From assembly GCA_015039365.1 (NCBI GenBank), contig WION01000011.1, forward strand, positions 682,001 to 746,000: a stretch of 64,000 nucleotides of DNA, in the 5' to 3' direction. The stretch is from Amanita rubescens. Taxonomy: Eukaryota; Basidiomycota; Agaricomycetes; Agaricales; Amanitaceae. The translations under genes and the position numbers were made by a program. Positions 46,827-58,411 of the stretch are shown here, piece after piece. The notes under the pieces were generated by a model. It searched no databases and was not told the origin of the DNA. It worked only from the letters and a program-made list of their open reading frames with translations. The first letter of the stretch is position 1. Each line of letters starts with the position of its first letter.

Positions 46827-48720
46827 CTAGAATAGAACTTCAAAAGCATGATAGTCAATGAATCGATTAACGTAGAACTGGTCGAACTGGTTGAGCGAAT
46901 TATGCATTGTTATTATGTGCCGTGCAACAAACTGGTTAGATGGATGAGCAGGAAGCAGATGAGCAGCGCGAAAAATGGTGTCAACATGGATAATTGCAAA
47001 GTTTGGATCCCCGTCTTCGTCATAGTCTGGCTCCACCAACCACATGCCAGTATCTTCATCGCCGAGGTCCTGTTCCTATACGAGAAAACCAGATAAGGGC
47101 ACACTTGTATTTCCTTTGCTCGTGAACGAATGAAAAAAAGGCCTGTATATGCGCTACTTCAAGCCCAATCATTCCTTGCAGGTCAGAATCAACGCTAACC
47201 AAAACACAATCAAATCGAGGGGCCTTCCTCCAACATGGCGTTGCGCGAATATGCTCACGGTGCATTCCAGTGACACCGCTCAAGTCGCTGGGAGCACGAA
47301 ATGTAGCGACGGCAGAGTAGTATATCATTATCGTCTTATTCCCGTGACAGTTGGGAATCGGGATACTCATCAGGCCGCGACTCGGAATCGGAGGTTGAAG
47401 AATCCGGGTTCAATTGTTGGTACAGGAAGCGTTGAACCATAAATGGGAACGACGAGCTCATTAGCAGCTTGGTCTAAGGTCCATCTACGTTCTTTTGAGT
47501 GTTTTAGAGGTAATTCTGGAGCATTACACGATCTAGACTCACTCGGTCGAGCTGCGAGCTTGACTTCCGCCAATACCATCGGGTCAGATACAACCTCTTC
47601 CTGGGGATTTTCATCAGGTATGGATTGGTCAGTTTCGCCACAGTTGTCCGGTGCCGAAGTAGTACCAGTACCATGCTCCTCCGGAGGAGTAGATTTAGTT
47701 CCAGTAGGTCCTGCAATGGAATGGCGTTAGAAAGTGAGATAGGTATGAGAAAGGTTCGTAGACGTACTTTTATCCAATACCAGTGAGTGCGAGTCCTCGC
47801 CGCCGAGTATACGGCGCTTCATGGCACACAACTGATGTATTCATGTATTTGCAACCAACATTTGTACAAGTGGATTGTTTCGGTTTGAGCGGCGGTACAC
47901 GTCTTTGGTAGATTCTTTGTGTTTAGACTCTGAAAGCGAGGTACAAAGACCATTGGGAACCCCAAATAATCGTATGAGGGCATGGTAATGCACGAGCGCG
48001 TGTTGTCTTGGTAGAGAAATGCCCTTCTCGCAAACATCGTCTGTCACAAAAACTGACCGATGGCGATGGAAACGCGCGAGCGCATCTTGTAGTTTTTCAA
48101 GGTCATGAGTCTTCAGTTAAACACTGCGCCGCGCTATACAGCAGAATTCGAGAAATGCACGAAATGTGCGAATAACTTCTACAGGAAGATGCCCTTGAAT
48201 CGCGTGAATATATACCTGCAATATGTAATATCAATCCGTGTTGGAGTCTAAGATGTAACTGAACAGCTTACCTTCATGAGAGCTTTTGAGTCGTTACCTG
48301 TCCATTGTTTAAAACCGCGGCCTTCAGGAAATCGTCGAAGCCCCGTCAACGGAGGGACAATTGAAATACTGTCAGACATCAATCCTAGGCATTTCAATTC
48401 CAATACACCCAGGCATACCGATGATCTATATCATCCAAAATCTTTGCTGCCCCTGCTTTGCCATGTTTCACTTCCAAATATTGGTGTACCCACCGTACGA
48501 GGTGATCCTTAAATGTTCCCTTAATAACTTGATGAAGGAGGTCAGGCGCTATTAACTCATGAATGTCAGCACGTGGAAAATCATTAATCATTTGTGAAGG
48601 GCTAGGAACTTGATTAAGACACTGATCGGTAAGGTTGAAATGAACACACAATAATGCCGTGGTCACTCCACAGAGAAGCAACAGTCTGTGTTTTTATGAG
48701 GACTTCAGTAATTGCTTCAG
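46827..48720 (-). pseudogene. Plavaka-type transposase remnant
   Basis: On the minus strand, blocks in family order. Near 48430-48600: FPRADIHELIAPDLLHQVIK with GTFKDHLVRWVHQYL. Near 47850-48030: SLPRQHALVHYHALIRLFGV with PNGLCTSLSESKHK and YRRSNRNNPLVQMLVANT. Near 47100-47350: YYSAVATFRAPSDLSGVTGM with HREHIRATPCWR. Near 46827-47045: MWLVEPDYDEDGDPNF with IIHVDTIFRAAHLLP and FYVNRFIDYHAFEVLF. These are hallmarks of the Plavaka (CACTA-related) transposases of agaricomycetes. Frame changes between all blocks and loss of the N-terminal half show decay. Terminal inverted repeats were not identified. Confidence 0.8.
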
Positions 48721-49377
48721 TCCTTGGACGCTGTGAGTCTGGTCCATCCAATTTACTGGGAGGAACCCGGCAACTATTGGATTATAGGTTAATGCCAAAA
48801 TACTAATATACATCGACGGAGACAGCTTACCGCGCGCACCAAGACCGGACAATGCAAGAAAGTAAGGTTTGTTTTGGATAATAGGCAATATATAGACCTA
48901 GATCCCAAATTGCACGGCGAAAATGGCTATCCGGACACCGTACGACTTCCGGTGTTGTCATGCCTGGCTGAAGAGTTGGTGATGGATGGAAGAGTCACGT
49001 TGCCATCGGAATGCATCAGGAAAATCCCAAGTGTTCCTTTTGCTCCTTTAATTGCTTTGCAAAGTACTGGGAGCACCACAGCTTTCAGAAAGGCCCCGGA
49101 GATCTCTCGGGGCACAGAGGAACATAAACTCCCTGGGCCATCCAATGACTTTGAGAGGAGCTCTGTTAAAGCACTCCAGTCTCCGGTCCTTACAGCTCAA
49201 GCTCCGTTGGCACACAGAATGAATCATATTTCAAGCTACTTTACGAAGACAGGGGTAAAGCATTGGAATAGAAAACATTGATAACATAGGTTGATAGTTG
49301 ATTGAAGGAATGCCTTCAAATACGTAACGAAGCAAATGCCTCGGCGATAAATGGTGTACACGGGTATTAGAGATGTT
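48721..49377. other. Unassigned; 135-codon open frame
   Basis: An open frame at 48874-49281 (plus) starts at a non-ATG codon, reads YIDLDPKLHGENGYPDTVRL and has protein-like composition, but I recognise no family. Confidence 0.3.
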
Positions 49378-50060
49378 CTAGAAATTTGTCAGTGATATCC
49401 GAAGGTGATAGAAGGTCGGATGAACATGCGCGAGGAGAAAAACTGAAGTCGACGAGGTGGCATTGATGACATGAGCGAGTGCTTGGAGCAATAAATTAGA
49501 TGCAATGCTCCTAGTAGATGTTTGTCAGCAACATTCAAAGGCGTAAGGGGCTTGAAAAATACATGCGCGCGCCGCGAGCGGATATTGATGACATAAACGA
49601 GCACTTGAGCAAATATACAGCGTGGCTAATAGAGATGCGATGTTATGATTCTAGAGGTTCGTTAGTGAAATCCGAAGTCGGTGGTACGTGCGCGAGCGAA
49701 GAGTTCGGAAGTCGGCAGATGTTGATGGCATAGATGCAATAGACAGCGTGCATGGGCAATAGAGGAGACTCGTATGCAATGGTAGGATTACATCTAAAGG
49801 TTCGTCAGTACAATTGAACATGCCAGGAGGTAAATACATGCGCGAGCAAAGACAATTAACGTTGATGATGAGTTCAACTTGATGACATAAACGATCATTT
49901 GAGCAATAGACAGCGTGTGCGGATAACAGAAATGCAGTGCTATGATTCTAGGGACTTATTAGTGAAATTTGAAGATGTGAGGACATTGGAAAGTACGAGT
50001 TCAATCGTTCAATGAGATGACATAAGCAAGCGCTTTGAGCGATTACTAATGATAAACTAG
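49378..50060. repeat. Degenerate tandem repeat, about 140-bp unit, five copies
   Basis: Units start at a CTAG/CTAAA motif at 49378, 49511, 49651, 49794 and 49948 (spacings 133, 140, 143 and 154). Shared features in each unit: a TTCGT(C/T)AGT-like start, CATGCGCGAG, GATGACAT-A-GAGC, TTGAGCAAT and TATGATT. Units are strongly diverged, so this is an old array. Confidence 0.8.
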
Positions 50061-52999
50061 AGGTGTGGGCCACCGCTTTGCGTGGCAGGGTCCGAGGCCA
50101 TCCACCTACAAAGCCTCGTATATCGCAGCAAAAATACTCATGCTCCAGTAGGTCTATGTTACTGTCTAGCAATGACTCCCCCTCCATCTTCATGTCATCA
50201 TGTGAAATGAACCATCAAAGTTGTCCATCCATAGTTGCACAGCTAAGGTCTGTAACAGCGACCGTCGATTAGAATACGTAACGATGCAAAACTACAATGC
50301 TCACCACGTCGTCAATACTTTTTCCAAGCGTTAGCTTGTCTTAGCGAAGGTAAGTACGGTTTCGTACTGGTCATATCAGGCAAGCCCTTAAAGCACATTT
50401 CATCCATGGCTACTATTGGTGGTTAGCGGTGAGGAGAAAAGAGGGAAGATGAGCGAAAGACCGTAGACAAGAGAGGAGTGATGCAGACGTCATCGTATGC
50501 CGAAGTCGACAATCGGCCGACATCGTCATCGAGAGATGCACAAAAAGGGAAGAGGACGAGATGTGCAATACTAGGCAACATCAGATCGGTTGTTGAAGCA
50601 TCAATGATGTATACACTGCACGATGTGACGAGTCAAAAAGTGACTCTAGTAAATCTACGGGCGCAGCGTGCGCTACGACTCGGAGCTGGGCGTTGGCAGG
50701 ATGACAAGAGCATGTGTAAGCTGCGCACAATGTCGGCAAGATGACCAGTGCGTGCGTGGTTTAGCTGGACGCCGGGCTTGGAGCCCTGGATCATGTCGAG
50801 CGTGTCTCGCGTTTCTGGGTGACGAAGAGTTCCATAACTGTCTCACGTATCACCGCGCTGTGTGTGTGTCTCGGGTTTCGCCAGGACGTTAACAACTGTT
50901 GCAGACTTGAATCCACTTGGATTGTGGGCCACCGCTTCACGTGGCATGGTCCGAGGCCGGGGACTAGTCACTATAGGGCTTCATATATTGAACTATAGTA
51001 TAATCAACTCATTACGCTACGCTGTGACTTTTTGATGATGGACCACCATACGATATCATTACCTGCCGAGTGAACACTGGTGGAGGACTGGATCCTCATG
51101 CCCGGCCAATGCAGACACATCCGCCAACCGATCCAATAAAATCTCCCTCTGCCCCGCTCATACCCTTTCCCAACCACCGTGTCTTGATCGAAGCAATCAT
51201 CTGAGGAAACGACACAGTAATGCTTGGGAAGGGAAACCAGACCCGAGACTCGTGTGGCTAGACTTGAAAATGGCCCCAAAAGGGGGGTGGTGCTTAAGCA
51301 GCACTCATCGTTGATCCTCCTTGTTGCCCGGGAATCAACGACTTGAGCTGTGAGAATCCCAAACGAAGCACCCATTACGCTCGACAAGACTTTATTCACC
51401 GAAAAGGTGCAACTCAGAAGAGTCTCGATGAGGTGATCCCGTCGTATAAGATTCCCCATGAGGTCCGTTGTATGCGCCCTTCCCTGCTGGAAATTGTCAT
51501 CGCTGGTGCGGGATATGACAGATGGTTGAGGAGAGCAGGTTGCGAATGCGAAGAAGGCTGTACAGTTCTGGCAAGGGCTGTCGATGAAGCTGGCGGCGGC
51601 AGCGGATTAAACGAAGCTGTCGAGCCAGAGCTATAGCGATCAGGACTGGGATGAGATCTATGAGAAGAGCCAGAACTGGAGGAAAGCTCAGTGACGATGA
51701 GACCTAAGAAGAAAAAACTTACTATCACCGCAAGCTTTGGCGAGGAGACGCTCGCCAGCGAGCCTCTCCTTTTCTGGAAACAAGCTAAGCGGATAGTAAG
51801 GGGGGAGGGTCGGCATAAATGGGTTACGCATGGTTGGAAGAGGTTCCGGTGGTTGGGATTGGGTATGAAGCGGGAGTTACAGGCAGGTGTTGAGGCTTTC
51901 GCATTGTCGAAAAAGGTGCCAGTGGGCGGAATTGGTGGTGGGGTGTAAAGGGTTAAGGATGGGTATAGAGGGGTTCCCGCGTAATTGTAAGGGCCGTTGG
52001 GCAGCAGGATTTGGCATGGTGGGGTGTAGAGGTTTATAGGTAGACATGAAAGGGTTCCGTGCGGTGGATACGATTGACACACGATGATCGTGGATTACAG
52101 CTGATCAGCACGATGGAACGGATTAGAGAGGGAGCACATACCTCGTGCAGGTGCTATGTGGGCGCGAGAGAGCAAAAGAGGGTGGCTGAGAGGACGACAG
52201 AACTGGGGAGGCAGAGGACGCAGCAATTGAGGGGATAATCGTCATCATCCATATCGGTAGGCTCGTCTTCCTTATCACTGCGAATGTTAACATCTTTGTC
52301 TTCTCCGTCAGAGTGGAAGCGTCTGTATTGATAGGGATCGTCATCATCAACAAACTTTACGAGACAGACTCTCGGTAACGTCTTGATGTTTTGATAAATT
52401 GGAAATTAAGAGGGTGTTAGTATTCGTTGTGAAGGACGACCAATATTTTGTAGATTGGAAGAAGAGTACCAAGCAAGAGGCGTGGCATAGCACTCGAGCA
52501 AGAGTTGAACGTTGATGCGTCGAGAGGGAGTTGCCGCATCGGTTCTCGCCAGTCATTTTACCGGATGTAGCCGCACCACTTATGTCTCGCCCTTTTTCCG
52601 TTTCAAAAAGCCGCGCCAGCAAGAGACCGAGTCCTTTCAGGCCTCGGAATTATAATAAAACATAAAACTTTGGAAAGGACTAAAACAACACAATACCACA
52701 AGCGAGATATATAACCTTTATCTCGAGCTCACCCTCTCACAATTGGCCATAGCCCGACAAAGAACTTATCAAAGAGAAGAACGCCAAAGAGAGCGAGTCT
52801 GCACGTGCTAGCCGAACTCTTCTAGGCCTCAACTACACGTCTAAACGGTTGGTCGGCGAAAGGTTGATGACGGCTTATCAAAACGGTTTCTGCCGGCATG
52901 GCTCGGACCATTCCTGGGAACGGTGCTAGCTCTCCAAAAACCTTTGTGAAAGGTTTATGCTGACATAATAATTGCCATATGTAGAACGAAAAAAATGAA
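50061..52999. other. Unassigned; decayed sequence with a dispersed 35-bp repeat
   Basis: GTGGGCCACCGCTT..CGTGGCA.GGTCCGAGGCC occurs at 50065-50099 and 50923-50958. The longest frame (51414-52082, minus, 222 codons) has a hydrophobic stretch LAVIVSFFFLGLIVTEL but otherwise low-complexity Ser/Pro sequence. An acidic frame at about 52155-52359 (minus) reads FVDDDDPYQYRRFHSDGEDK. None is recognised. Confidence 0.35.
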
Positions 53000-53002
53000 A
53001 AA

Positions 53003-53072
53003 ACTTGCAAGGTTCGAACCCTCGCATCACAATGCTCTAACGTGACAACCATTAAGCCATGAGGCCTTGCAA
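53003..53072 (-). other. tRNA-like sequence with Pol III A/B boxes (tRNA relic or SINE head)
   Basis: The minus strand contains TGGCTTAATGG, matching the A-box consensus, and GGTTCGAACCT, matching the B box, about 40 bases apart, then TTTTTT, a Pol III terminator. The ends TTGCAAG and CTTGCAA can pair over seven bases, but a standard T-arm plus acceptor fold cannot be drawn at the same time, and no clear 7-base anticodon loop forms. I therefore do not call a functional tRNA. Confidence 0.5.
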
Positions 53073-53110
53073 TCTAATCCCAGGAAAACCCTTATGAACC
53101 ATGCAAAGCC

Positions 53111-53966
53111 TGTGATGTGGGTGGTTCTTCGACGGACGACTTTGAGTTACAGGTACGCAATGTAGTTCGGTCGCGTAGTACACCTGAAGCTCAACGGTTT
53201 GAAGGCTCCTCCGGAACCTTTAACTGCGGGTGCATTCGTCAGATGGCTGAAGACATTTGTTCTTCAATTCCTCGCACAGCGGGAGTTGCAAGCCCAATGT
53301 CGCGTGCATTATGATATCCCAATCAAGATGCCACTTCTTACTGTCGACTGCGTCCGATATCGCGTCCCGTCTTGGGACAATTTTAAGGAAACCATCGAGA
53401 TTGCATTACGGACAACAATTTACCCTCGCCTCCCTATCCGTATACCCAATGTTTTCCGGCTCCTCGAAGAGAAATTAATGCATTTCACACCTTGCGATAC
53501 AGATGTGAATGTGAACATGACTGTAAACATCTTTCGCGGTCTTATGGAAGGGAAAGTAGAAGAAATCACTCTGGCCCCGCATTGCGAGGCTGTGCTCGCA
53601 GCATTTGTGAAATTTTGCCCTGACAATGAACTCACTACGAACGAGGGCTTGGCTCAGATCTGCAAGGTACTTGGATTCATTCATCCGTGTCTTTTGTTCA
53701 GACAATTAACTGATTATATTCTGTAGGAATTGAAAGAAAGTGTGATATCAGTGTCGAAGCGATGTTGCCCCGTTTGCCGGGAACTTTTGCACTCCTTAAA
53801 GGGAGAGGAAGCAGACCAAGATACTCGGACTGAATGCCACTCCATCACTGTTCGTGGGTGTCACTCCACAGTCTGCGCGACTGGTGCACTGACTATTGAC
53901 GACCCGGAGAAACGAGGACTCGGTTCTAAATTTTATCTTAAAGTATATCGTCGTGACGCGCTATAG
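53111..53966 (+). pseudogene. 5'-truncated deaminase-like (OTT_1508-type) protein gene
   Basis: Exon-like blocks: DVGGSSTDDFELQ (53112-53153), a GTACGC donor, a main block from about 53190 (GAFVRWLKTFVLQF, PHCEAVLAAF) to a donor at about 53666, and a last block from about 53728 (SKRCCPVCRELLHSL) to the stop at 53966. The HCE and CPVC motifs match the H-x-E and C-x2-C zinc-binding motifs of the deaminase superfamily, arranged as in the complete relative at 59029-61520. The 470-residue N-terminal region of that relative is absent. The fragment is still open through the motif region. Assignment to the OTT_1508-like deaminase family is from memory of the family description. Confidence 0.55.
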
Positions 53967-54172
53967 CCAAGCGCTGCGAGAGGCACTTTCATTGTAACAA
54001 CTATGATCATCCTGTATTGCAAGTAGAACGAATCTAGTAGTATACATACCCTTCAATTAAAAATAATATTGTGACCAGAGCTGCTGAATTCACATTGAGA
54101 AACTACTACAATGCTGGCGTATATGCTATAGTTAACCTATCATCCAATTCACAAGCAGACATTTACTTGCAT
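53967..54172. other. Short intergenic stretch before the minisatellite
   Basis: AT-rich, no coding signal. Confidence 0.4.
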
Positions 54173-55660
54173 CACGGCGCCGAAGATGGAAGCCGTCAAT
54201 GTAACATACGAATGCGCACGCTTGAACGTTGCGAAAGATAAACGCAGACTCGGAGTCACAGGCTCACAGCGCATAATTAAATTGTTGAACAATCCCTGTC
54301 ATGTGACATGGGTACCGCTCAGGCTCACTGGCAGTGTGCACGTTGGGACTTGGGAAGAATAATAAAAGCGTCAGATCCAAAGGCAGTACTTGCGGTTAAA
54401 ACAAGCCCATCAAAGTGGACTTGCACCATCACGGCACCGAAGATGGCAGCCGTCGATGTAACATATGAATGCGCACGCTCGAACGTTGGGACTGGGGAAG
54501 AATAATAAACGCGTCAGATCCAAAGGCAGCACTTGCAGTCAAAACAAGCCCATCAAAGTGGACTTGCACCATCACGGTACCGAAGATGGCAGCCGTCGAT
54601 GTAACATACGAATGCGCACGCTTGAACGTTGGGACGGGGGAAGAATAATAAACGCGTCAGATCCAAAGGCAGTACAAGATGGCAGCCGTCGATGTAACGT
54701 ACGAATGCGCACGCTTGAACGTTGGGACTGGGGAAGAATAATAAACGCGTCAGATCCAAAAGCAGCACTTGCAGTCAAAACAAGCCCATCAAAGTGGACT
54801 TGCACCATCACGGCACCGAAGATGGCAGCCGTCGATGTAACATACGAATGCGCACGCTTGAACGTTGGGACTGGGGAAGAATAATAAATGCGTCAGATCC
54901 AAAAGCAGCACTTGCAGTCAAAACAAGCCCATCAAAGTGGACTTGCACCATCACGGTACCGAAGATGGCAGCCGTCGATGTAACATACGAATGCGCACGC
55001 TTGAACGTTGAGACTGGGGAAGAATAATAAACGTGTCAGATCCAAAAGCAGCACTTGCAGTCAAAACAAGCCCATCAAAGTGGACTTGCACCATCACGGC
55101 ACCGAAGATGGCAGCCGTCGATGTAACATACGAATGCGCACGCTTGAACGTTGGGACTGGGGAAGAATAATAAATGCGTCAGATCCAAAAGCAGCACTTG
55201 CAGTCAAAACAAGCCCATCAAAGTGGACTTGCACCATCACGGTACCGAAGATGGCAGCCGTCGATGTAACATACGAATGCGCACGCTTGAACGTTGAGAC
55301 TGGGGAAGAATAATAAACGCGTCAGATCCAAAAGCAGCACTTGCAGTCAAAACAAGCCCATCAAAGTGGACTTGCACCATCACGGCACCGAAGATGGCAG
55401 CCGTCGATGTAACATACGAATGCGCACGCCTGAACGTTGGGACTGGTGAAGAATAATAAACGCGTCAGATTCAAAGGCAGCACTTGCAGTCAAAACAAGC
55501 CCATCAAAGTGGACTTGCACCATCACGGCACCGAAGATGGCAGCCGTCGATGTAACATGCGAATGCGCACGCTCAATTGAACGTTGCGACTGGAGAAGAA
55601 GAATAAACGCGGAGTCATCGTGATTAAATTGTTGAACATCCCTGTCACGTGATGTGGGCA
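54173..55660. repeat. 143-bp minisatellite with 286-bp higher-order pattern
   Basis: The motif GAAGAAT(AAT)AAA starts at 54354, 54497, 54640, 54733, 54876, 55019, 55162, 55305 and 55448, exactly 143 bp apart except one unit shortened to 93 bp. From 54810 on, units alternate between two variants (CACGGCACC with TTGGGACTGG, and CACGGTACC with TTGAGACTGG), giving a 286-bp period. Diverged edge units at 54173 and 55526, and a shared edge sequence ATTAAATTGTTGAACA at 54276 and 55623, show that the array expanded inside an older duplicated segment. Long frames through it are repeat translations, not genes. Confidence 0.95.
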
Positions 55661-55717
55661 GCAAAATTATTATTGCTACGTGCTGACAACGACTGTCAGC
55701 TCTCTCCATCTCCTCCC

Positions 55718-57349
55718 ATGGCCCGGACAAAGAATACCGGACGTAAATGCACGGGTGAAGATGCTCCCCGAAAACAAATTGCCTCTATATCTGGAAGCAC
55801 CCGGGCCGCTACTCCCAAAAAACGGCTTGGGCGTGCTGGTTCAAGCAAGGCGAAGGCCCCTACCGCGACGCCACCAATACCCCAGAACCTGAACTTATCC
55901 GCTATTGAGCTCGGCGCTGAGCCCAGCACCGCCGCGATCGTATGTTCACCCCCCCTTGACATTGCTACCCACATTTCTAATGTTGTTGGGTCCAGTTCTG
56001 TGCGCTCTGCCGAAATGGAGGAGCTTTGACCGACTGTGACACTTGTCCTCGAACCGTATGTTCCAAGTGCGTCCCAAACGTTCAGCTTTCGGTAAACAAC
56101 CAGTTTTCTTGTCCACATTGCCATATATTTCGTTCTAATGGCGCTCGGAATAATTTAAAACCGTACCTTGTGAGTTTTCCTTCATTATCTTCTCATGCTG
56201 CTTATCTGAGTTTGGCAGGATGACGCTGGTGTTCCCCTAACCGTGACTGGGATGCACTCACAGCGAGAATTCATGCCTGTCTGCTCTTCGGAGCCCCTAC
56301 TCATGATAACGATAAAACTTGTTTCGATTCCATGCGACGGCCTCCCTCCCATGGTCGTCTATCAACACCTTTACCCGTATCTACGTCAAAACATCCAACA
56401 CATCATCATTTCATTCGACTTCTCCACCCCTGATAGTGTAGACAACTATGTCCGAGAAGTGAGTACGCTCGCCCAAAGGATACGATCTGGCAACTTGGTT
56501 AGGTAATTCTATGCGTGTTTGATTTGTTTAAATTCTCATTCATTCAATGAGGTTCCAACGGTTTGCCGTATTCTTGATTGACCACACGGACCCTTCCCGA
56601 GGCGATCTCCACTTCGCCCCAGAGAACCAGGGCGCCGCACCCGTATCTGAGGTGAGTAAAAGCCCGTCATCTTGTGCACCTCTAACGCAAAGTCTACAGA
56701 TATTTCCAATGCTCTTCCCTCCCCCGCTTCTCGAGGTTTTGAAACCAGGTTCCGACCAAAATACCATCACCCTGCTTGCGTGCGGGGGGACCATGAAACA
56801 CACCCAGTCCTTCAACGAAGTCAAGACTTTTCTGAACACGTGAGCCTTGATCCCGCTCAATTTCCATGCAGGAGCTGACTGGTCAGTTCCCCCTTCCACT
56901 CGTTAATGGCTTTTGGGCAGGTTGATTTTCAACCGTCCACTGCCAATGCCTTTCTCATGGACACAAACTTGTTCTGGTTCATATACAGGAGAAATCCGGT
57001 CTCGGGCATGCTCCTCAACCACCAGGTGTTGGGGAGCCACTCAGATGTCTACGTCCTATACCACTCTGGTTCGGCTGAACGCTTAACCTGGTCTCATCCT
57101 GGACACCGTCCCTTCGGGTTTCCGCTACCGATTCAGTGCACTGGTTGTAAGGCTCTTAAGTCTTTCATTCCCAAACCCCAGGTAAACCAGGAGAAGACGG
57201 ATTTCAGTCTGATCCGCCTTGTGTGTAATACCAAAGATTGTACCAATGTTCTAGAATACCCAAAGCCTCCAGGTTTGCACAGGGTCATGAAGGGGGAGTT
57301 GTTGCGATCACCGGTTGGGGAATGGTACCGTGAAGTTGTAGGATTCTAG
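55718..57349 (+). CDS. Histone H3-tail-mimic protein with PHD-like zinc finger
   Basis: ATG 55718 starts MARTKNTGRKCTGEDAPRKQ, which follows the histone H3 tail residue by residue; in H3 numbering R2, T3, K4, T6, R8, K9, T11, G12, A15, P16, R17, K18 and Q19 are kept, S10 is Cys and K14 is Asp. Exons 55718-55939, 55996-56169, 56219-56502 and 56552-56651 splice in phase; a fifth starts at 56700 and the last block ends at 57349. Exon 2 carries a PHD-like finger (FCALCRNGGALTDCDTCPRT, then VCSKC and CPHCH). The rest has a Rossmann-like feel: RFQRFAVFLIDHTDPSRGDL, ITLLACGGTMKHTQSFNEVK, and a last CxxC-type region (PIQCTGCKAL and LVCNTKDC). The histone fold is absent, so it is not a histone. I recall similar H3-tail/zinc-finger proteins in other mushroom genomes; their role is unknown to me. 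The join near 56839-56921 does not keep phase in my reading. Confidence 0.72.
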
Positions 57350-57953
57350 GCAGCGGTAAGTAGTGACGTAGCGTAAACCGAGGGCGCAGGCACGACGAGC
57401 GAGAGTCTCAGATGAGGGACACACATGTTCTATTAGTTCTATTATTAGCTACAGCACTTTATACACGATTTCTACTCATTCTTCTCGGAGTCCGGAGTGC
57501 TCCGTTACTCGCCGACAATCTCAACAGGTATATTGAGTAGGTTGTTGAGCATGAGCGATTGGAGATTGGGGATGTACTACACGCATAATATGATGCACCA
57601 GAAGTGATGAGCCCTTGGCTGAATTGCTAGTGCTCATCCTTGAGTGCACGTGTGCCGAGTCATAAGCCATACGTCAAAGGCCTTAGACAATTTAAACGGT
57701 ATAGGTATCAGTATATATACATAGGCCTTGGCATCTGGAGTATACAGTAGCTATATACAGGGTTACACGGTTTTGTATAGGAGGCAGAATGCTTAAATAA
57801 AGTTTTCGCTTAAATTTTATTTCTCGACGTGTGTTGGCTTGCCGCCCATGCTATAGCCTATTTAGCATTAGCATACTTGTGCAGGTTGCGGGTACGCGTA
57901 GAGGATGAGCCTACAGCAAATAGAGGCCCCAAAAACAGCCAAGGCTAACACAA
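57350..57953. other. Intergenic; no supported gene
   Basis: No open frame of note. ATATATAC motifs occur near 57713 and 57753. Confidence 0.4.
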
Positions 57954-58361
57954 TCAAAATATATTCATTAAGACTCGCAATGGATGATCAACGCTAGTAT
58001 CGAAACAGTCAATATAAAAGCGCGCTGCACAATAATTCCTGTTTGGTTCTCTCACGTCGGCAATGAGCTTCTTGACCACGAAGTCAAGAGTATAGTTTGA
58101 AGCTTGTGTCTTCAAAGCACGATCAATGATGGTCCATGGATAGGAAACGGAGTAAGAGCAGATATTTCGACTGAAGTATCGGCATGTATCACGGATTTCA
58201 GTTCCAAATGTCGCTTTCCGATGAAGTGAAGGACAAATGCTCTGCCAATCCATAGGCATTGACATCGTCTGCTTGTGGCACCTGGATGAAACTTGCTCAA
58301 CACTATACACAGATGAAACCATCTCTCAGAGTCATCAGACTCGTTATCCTCGATTTTCATC
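57954..58361 (-). pseudogene. Fragment of the deaminase-like (OTT_1508-type) family
   Basis: On the minus strand an acidic exon (MKIEDNESDDSERW) is followed by FVLHFIGKRHLELKS, very close to LLQFIGKRHLEQKC in the complete gene at 60555, then in another frame SYSVSYPWTIIDRALKTQAS and ARFYIDCFDT, matching the family's segment before the HCE motif. It ends before the HCE and CPVC motifs, so it lacks the putative catalytic core. The frame change in the middle marks it as a decayed copy in opposite orientation to its relatives. Confidence 0.6.
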
Positions 58362-58411
58362 CTGAAACAGTATTCAACACCAGGTGCTCATAACAGGTGG
58401 CATCTTCATAC

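Noticed and set aside
51414..52082. 222-codon minus-strand frame with a hydrophobic segment as a membrane-protein gene
   Set aside because: Most of the frame is Ser/Pro low-complexity, the plus strand is also open, and no family motif or splice structure supports it.
53003..53072. Functional tRNA gene
   Set aside because: Pol III boxes are present, but the T-arm and acceptor stem cannot both form and there is no normal anticodon loop.
54465..54884. 139-codon frame with repeated HHHGTEDGSRRCN-like units (and similar 101-codon frames to 55313)
   Set aside because: It is the translation of the 143-bp minisatellite; the frame closes wherever units vary, with no start context or splice signals.
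54173..55660. CRISPR-like array
   Set aside because: Repeat units are contiguous without unique spacers, and the window is eukaryotic.
55718..55939. Histone H3 gene
   Set aside because: Only the first 20 or so residues match; the histone fold is missing and a zinc finger follows.
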